Assembly (NCBI GenBank): GCA_937906355.1
Contig: CALCWF010000134.1
Location: 1-8,291, forward strand
Length of the DNA stretch: 8,291 nt
Direction: 5' to 3'
From: an uncultured Rickettsiales bacterium
GTDB lineage: Bacteria; Pseudomonadota; Alphaproteobacteria; Rickettsiales; Deianiraeaceae
Positions within the stretch are counted from its first letter, which is position 1. The number at the start of each line of letters is the position of its first letter. The notes beneath the pieces are model-generated. The model did no database searches, was not told the origin of the DNA, and saw only the letters and a program-made list of their open reading frames with translations. Positions 5,909-8,291 of this stretch are shown one piece after another. The position numbers and the translations under genes are program-made.

Positions 5909-7006
5909 ATGTCAGTTGATAGCGATCGTATAAAAAAATGTATAAATGAGTATATATCAGGTCTGAACAATGTTTATAAAACAGGATCAGCGACAGAACC
6001 TTCCTATCGTGGTGCAATACAGAAATTGATTGAAAGCTTGGGTAAAGAAAAATTAGATACAAACATCTCAGCGATAAACGAGCCGAGTTCAAAAGATAAA
6101 AAAACAAGACCTGATATTTTAGTGAAAAATGGAGAACATTATATTGGTTTCATTGAAACGAAGGACATTAACAAGAATTTGAATGACAAGAAATATGAGA
6201 AACAATTCACGAAATACAAAAATGCTTTTCCAAATTTGATAATAACTGATTATTTATACTTTATTTTATACATCAACGGGGAAGAAAAAGGCAACGTTAG
6301 AATTGGCGAAGTTGTAAGGGGAAAGATACAGATTACAGAAGAAAATATTAACAAATTTGATAGTTTATTAGAGACGTTTATATCTTACAACTATAATACA
6401 CCAATAGACTCCGTCGAGATGCTTGTGAAAGAAATGGCAGGCAAGACGCTGATTTTGAAGGAAGAGCTGGTCGACAAGAAGGATGAGCTAAAAGATGATT
6501 TTGATTTTATCGAAAAACATTTGGTATGTAATCAGCGAGAAGAAGGGCTTATTGATGGCTACGCCCAGATTTTGATGTTTGGTTTTTTAATCAAGAAGTT
6601 GAACGGCGGGGAGATTCCAAAGTCGAACGGATTTTTGAGAGGAATGTTTAACGTGATAACAGAGAAACTTAAAGATGAACTTAAATGTGGCTATATTATT
6701 GATATAATAAACAACTTGTTCGATAGTTTTGATGTCGAAATCTTTTATAAAAAATACAAAGACAACGACGATGTTTTGATATATTTTTACGAAGAGTTTT
6801 TGAAGCATTATAACAACGAGGCGAGAAAACAACTTGGTGCTTGGTATACTCCAAAGCCGATTGTTGATTTTATGGTTAGAAATACTAGTGATTTGATAAA
6901 ATCAGAGTTCAAAATCACTGACGGTCTTGCTGATGCCACGGACGGTGAAGGGGGGGGGGATACAAATCCTCGATCCGGCAACAGGAACTGGAACCTTCAT
7001 TGTTGA
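5909..7006 (+). CDS. R-M locus 2, N-terminal nuclease and helical region (type ISP-like), frame lost at G10
   Basis: This is the first part of a single-chain type ISP-like restriction-modification enzyme, normally about 900-1000 residues. The N-terminal PD-(D/E)XK nuclease is seen in ATEPSYRGAIQKLI (29-42), KTRPDILVKNGEHYIGFIET (65-84) with Asp69, Glu83 and Lys85, and NLIITDYLYFILYINGE (109-125). The middle helical region (about 160-300) ends in FYEEFLKHYNNEARKQLGAW (293-312), followed by YTPKPIVDFMVR (313-324), the lead-in to the methylase. Residues up to about 350 (DGLADATDGEGGG) are genuine; the last 15 or so are missense, because a G10 run at 6950-6959 shifts the frame just before methylase motif I. 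With nine Gs it would read GGGIQILDPATGTGTF. The ATG at 5909 gives the expected N-terminus, but no ribosome site is visible. As sequenced, only a nuclease-bearing fragment would be made. Confidence 0.85.
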   Translation: MSVDSDRIKKCINEYISGLNNVYKTGSATEPSYRGAIQKLIESLGKEKLDTNISAINEPSSKDKKTRPDILVKNGEHYIGFIETKDINKNLNDKKYEKQFTKYKNAFPNLIITDYLYFILYINGEEKGNVRIGEVVRGKIQITEENINKFDSLLETFISYNYNTPIDSVEMLVKEMAGKTLILKEELVDKKDELKDDFDFIEKHLVCNQREEGLIDGYAQILMFGFLIKKLNGGEIPKSNGFLRGMFNVITEKLKDELKCGYIIDIINNLFDSFDVEIFYKKYKDNDDVLIYFYEEFLKHYNNEARKQLGAWYTPKPIVDFMVRNTSDLIKSEFKITDGLADATDGEGGGDTNPRSGNRNWNLHC

Positions 7007-8249
7007 GATAATAAAGCAGATATATCAACAAAAACAAAACGATCTCGGAATGTGGGAGAACTATGTAAAAACAAAGCTTTTACCAAGATTGAATGCCTTC
7101 GAGATATCAATGGTTTCACATACGTTAGCACATTTGAAGGTTGAGATGTTATTGAGAGACTATAAGATAGATTTATCAGAAGACGATAAGATCAGCATTT
7201 ATTTCACAAATGCGTTAGCAAATGAGAAGGGAGAATATGAATTATACGGACATCAATATTTGAGAGACGAGATCGACGGAGCGACAAAGATTAAAACTGA
7301 CAAAGATATTAAGGTTATAATCGGGAATCCACCTTACGCACATGCGGCGGTAAAAGAACAGCCAAAGTTTATAGAAGACTTAGCAAATGACTATAAGGCG
7401 GGGGCAAACGCTTATCCAAGCAACGATCTATACTGGATGTTTATTCGTCTAGGAGAATACTACACTAGTAGGCAAGAGCAGGGAATAATGAACTATATAA
7501 CTAACAACTCTTATTTGAACGGCGATACGCACTATAAGATGAGAGAGCATTTATTGAAGACTTATGACAAAATATATATTCTCGATCTCCACGGAGAGGG
7601 CGGTTTTGCTGGTTTTAGTAAAGACAAGAATGTTTTCAATATTCAAGTTGGAGTTGCTATTGCGTTTTTTGTCAAAACCGGCGAGAAAAACGAAGGAGAA
7701 CAGGGGACGGGACAAAGTGGAGAAAAGAAAGGAGAGGACGGGGAAGAAAAAGGAAAAAAGAAGGAGAACGATAAGCTTGCGGAGTTGTATTATTACGACA
7801 TAAGAGGGACAAAAGAGAGTAAGTTTACTTTTCTGCGAGAGAACGATATTAAAGACATCAAGTTTCAAAAACTAACACCAAAGGCACCAAAATATCTATT
7901 CATTCCATTCAAAGAAGATAACGAATACGAGGACGACGAGAAGTTTTTTGGGATTGCGGATTTGATGGGGACGCATAGTGCTTTAACTTTAACTGGTTAT
8001 GACGATTTACTTGTTAATTTTAGAAAGGAGCCTCTGAAAAAGATGATTGAAGACTTTCAAGACGTAAAGGACGTCAATAATAGCGATGAATCGATTAAAA
8101 AGTTGATCGAGAAATACGGGATCAAAGAGGGCAACTGGACGTTAAAAAACGCTATAAGTGATGTGCAAAAAAGTAAAGAAGAACGAGAAGGCAAAAAAGA
8201 AAATGAGACTAAGATTATAAATTTTAATTTTAGAAAATATTCCATTTAA
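6927..8249 (+). CDS. R-M locus 2, N6-adenine methylase and start of specificity region (second frame)
   Basis: This frame continues the preceding gene after the G10 tract; genuine sequence starts at 6960, and the nominal TTG start at 6927 lies in overlapping DNA and is probably not used. Motif I ILDPATGTGTF and catalytic motif IV IIGNPPYAHA show an adenine-N6 methylase. LPRLNAFEISMVSHTLAHLK, YFTNALANE, NSYLNGDTHYKMREHLLKTY and DKIYILDLHGEGGF match the type ISP R-M family in order. Between VGVAIAFFVKTG and KLAELYYYDIRGTKE, where relatives have a short linker, there is a roughly 30-residue Lys/Glu/Gly-rich insert (7680-7775). The later part (TFLRENDIKDIKFQKLTPKA, NWTLKNAISDVQ) is the beginning of the specificity region. 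The frame stops at TAA 8247, but the neighbouring frame carries on in the family style, so the gene was longer. Confidence 0.83.
   Translation: MLMPRTVKGGGIQILDPATGTGTFIVEIIKQIYQQKQNDLGMWENYVKTKLLPRLNAFEISMVSHTLAHLKVEMLLRDYKIDLSEDDKISIYFTNALANEKGEYELYGHQYLRDEIDGATKIKTDKDIKVIIGNPPYAHAAVKEQPKFIEDLANDYKAGANAYPSNDLYWMFIRLGEYYTSRQEQGIMNYITNNSYLNGDTHYKMREHLLKTYDKIYILDLHGEGGFAGFSKDKNVFNIQVGVAIAFFVKTGEKNEGEQGTGQSGEKKGEDGEEKGKKKENDKLAELYYYDIRGTKESKFTFLRENDIKDIKFQKLTPKAPKYLFIPFKEDNEYEDDEKFFGIADLMGTHSALTLTGYDDLLVNFRKEPLKKMIEDFQDVKDVNNSDESIKKLIEKYGIKEGNWTLKNAISDVQKSKEEREGKKENETKIINFNFRKYSI
6950..6959 (+). repeat. G10 homopolymer tract inside R-M locus 2
   Basis: Ten consecutive Gs lie between the helical region and methylase motif I. 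Length 9 (or 12) joins the two frames into one enzyme; length 10 cuts it off. It encodes only a glycine stretch in a loop that varies between relatives, so length changes by whole codons would be tolerated. This is a typical mononucleotide contingency tract, as known in R-M genes of Campylobacter and Helicobacter. Confidence 0.85.
7680..7775 (+). other. Purine-rich low-complexity segment encoding a charged linker
   Basis: Nearly every base is A or G over about 95 bases, giving a Lys/Glu/Gly-rich linker inside the R-M locus 2 methylase. Related proteins have only a few residues here (typically VKTGKKK-like, then LAE). It looks like local expansion of purine-rich sequence in a surface loop and keeps the frame open. 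Confidence 0.6.
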
Positions 8250-8291
8250 AGAAACTAATATGTATGTTCGTAAAATTCTTTATGATTATGA
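8245..8291 (+). CDS. R-M locus 2, third-frame continuation of the specificity region (partial)
   Basis: Directly past the TAA at 8247 the neighbouring frame is open to the window end and reads KETNMYVRKILYDY. Removing one base from the TTTAAA at 8245-8250 would give NFRKYSIKETNMYVRKILYD, which fits the part of type ISP-like enzymes where a conserved YRPFD-type motif leads into the specificity domain. The fragment is short, so this continuation is a moderate call. Confidence 0.45.

Noticed and set aside
5629..6107. Minus-strand open frames across the end of the transferase and the start of R-M locus 2
   Set aside because: Hydrophobic shadow translations antisense to two well-supported genes, without motifs or start signals.
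1..8291. CRISPR array, tRNA, rRNA or insertion sequence
   Set aside because: No spaced direct repeats, no tRNA-like cloverleaf or rRNA sequence, and no transposase or terminal inverted repeats were seen on either strand.

Overview
The window is AT-rich (roughly one third G+C by eye) apart from its first ~820 bases, which are clearly richer in G+C. The AT-rich body (about 900-8291) holds ndk, a lipid A/core-type phosphoethanolamine transferase and two large restriction-modification (R-M) loci. The Ndk residues and the EptA/CptA-type inner-membrane enzyme point to a Gram-negative bacterium, probably a low-GC proteobacterium (possibly a host-associated alphaproteobacterium; inferred from remembered family patterns only). 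The left edge looks like a different source: a GH127-type glycosidase with a Bacteroidota-style signal peptide and -7 box. A metagenomic contig with a possible chimeric end is the simplest reading.

Layout. (1) 1-820, minus strand: an open frame starting as a secreted GH127 (DUF1680) glycosidase that changes, near 125-133, into the N-terminus of tRNA adenosine deaminase TadA and runs off the window. (2) 817-3334, minus strand: R-M locus 1, an Eco57I/TaqI-like single-chain enzyme (PD-(D/E)XK nuclease, helical region, N6-adenine methylase, target-recognition part), split over three reading frames. (3) 3494-3916, plus: ndk, intact. (4) 4084-5847, plus: phosphoethanolamine transferase, intact. (5) 5909-8291, plus: R-M locus 2, a type ISP-like nuclease-methylase, split over frames and running off the right edge.

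Main result. Both R-M genes are interrupted at simple sequence repeats where a one-unit change restores the frame. Locus 1 has a (CT)12 tract directly after its ATG and an (AT)6 tract between nuclease and methylase. Locus 2 has a G10 tract just before methylase motif I. This is the architecture of phase-variable R-M systems (contingency loci), and as sequenced both are OFF. Two further frameshifts (near 1500 and 8247) are not at long repeats, so decay or consensus sequencing errors must also be considered. If switching is real, the two variable methylases flanking a surface-modifying enzyme could form a phasevarion-like arrangement; that last step is inference.
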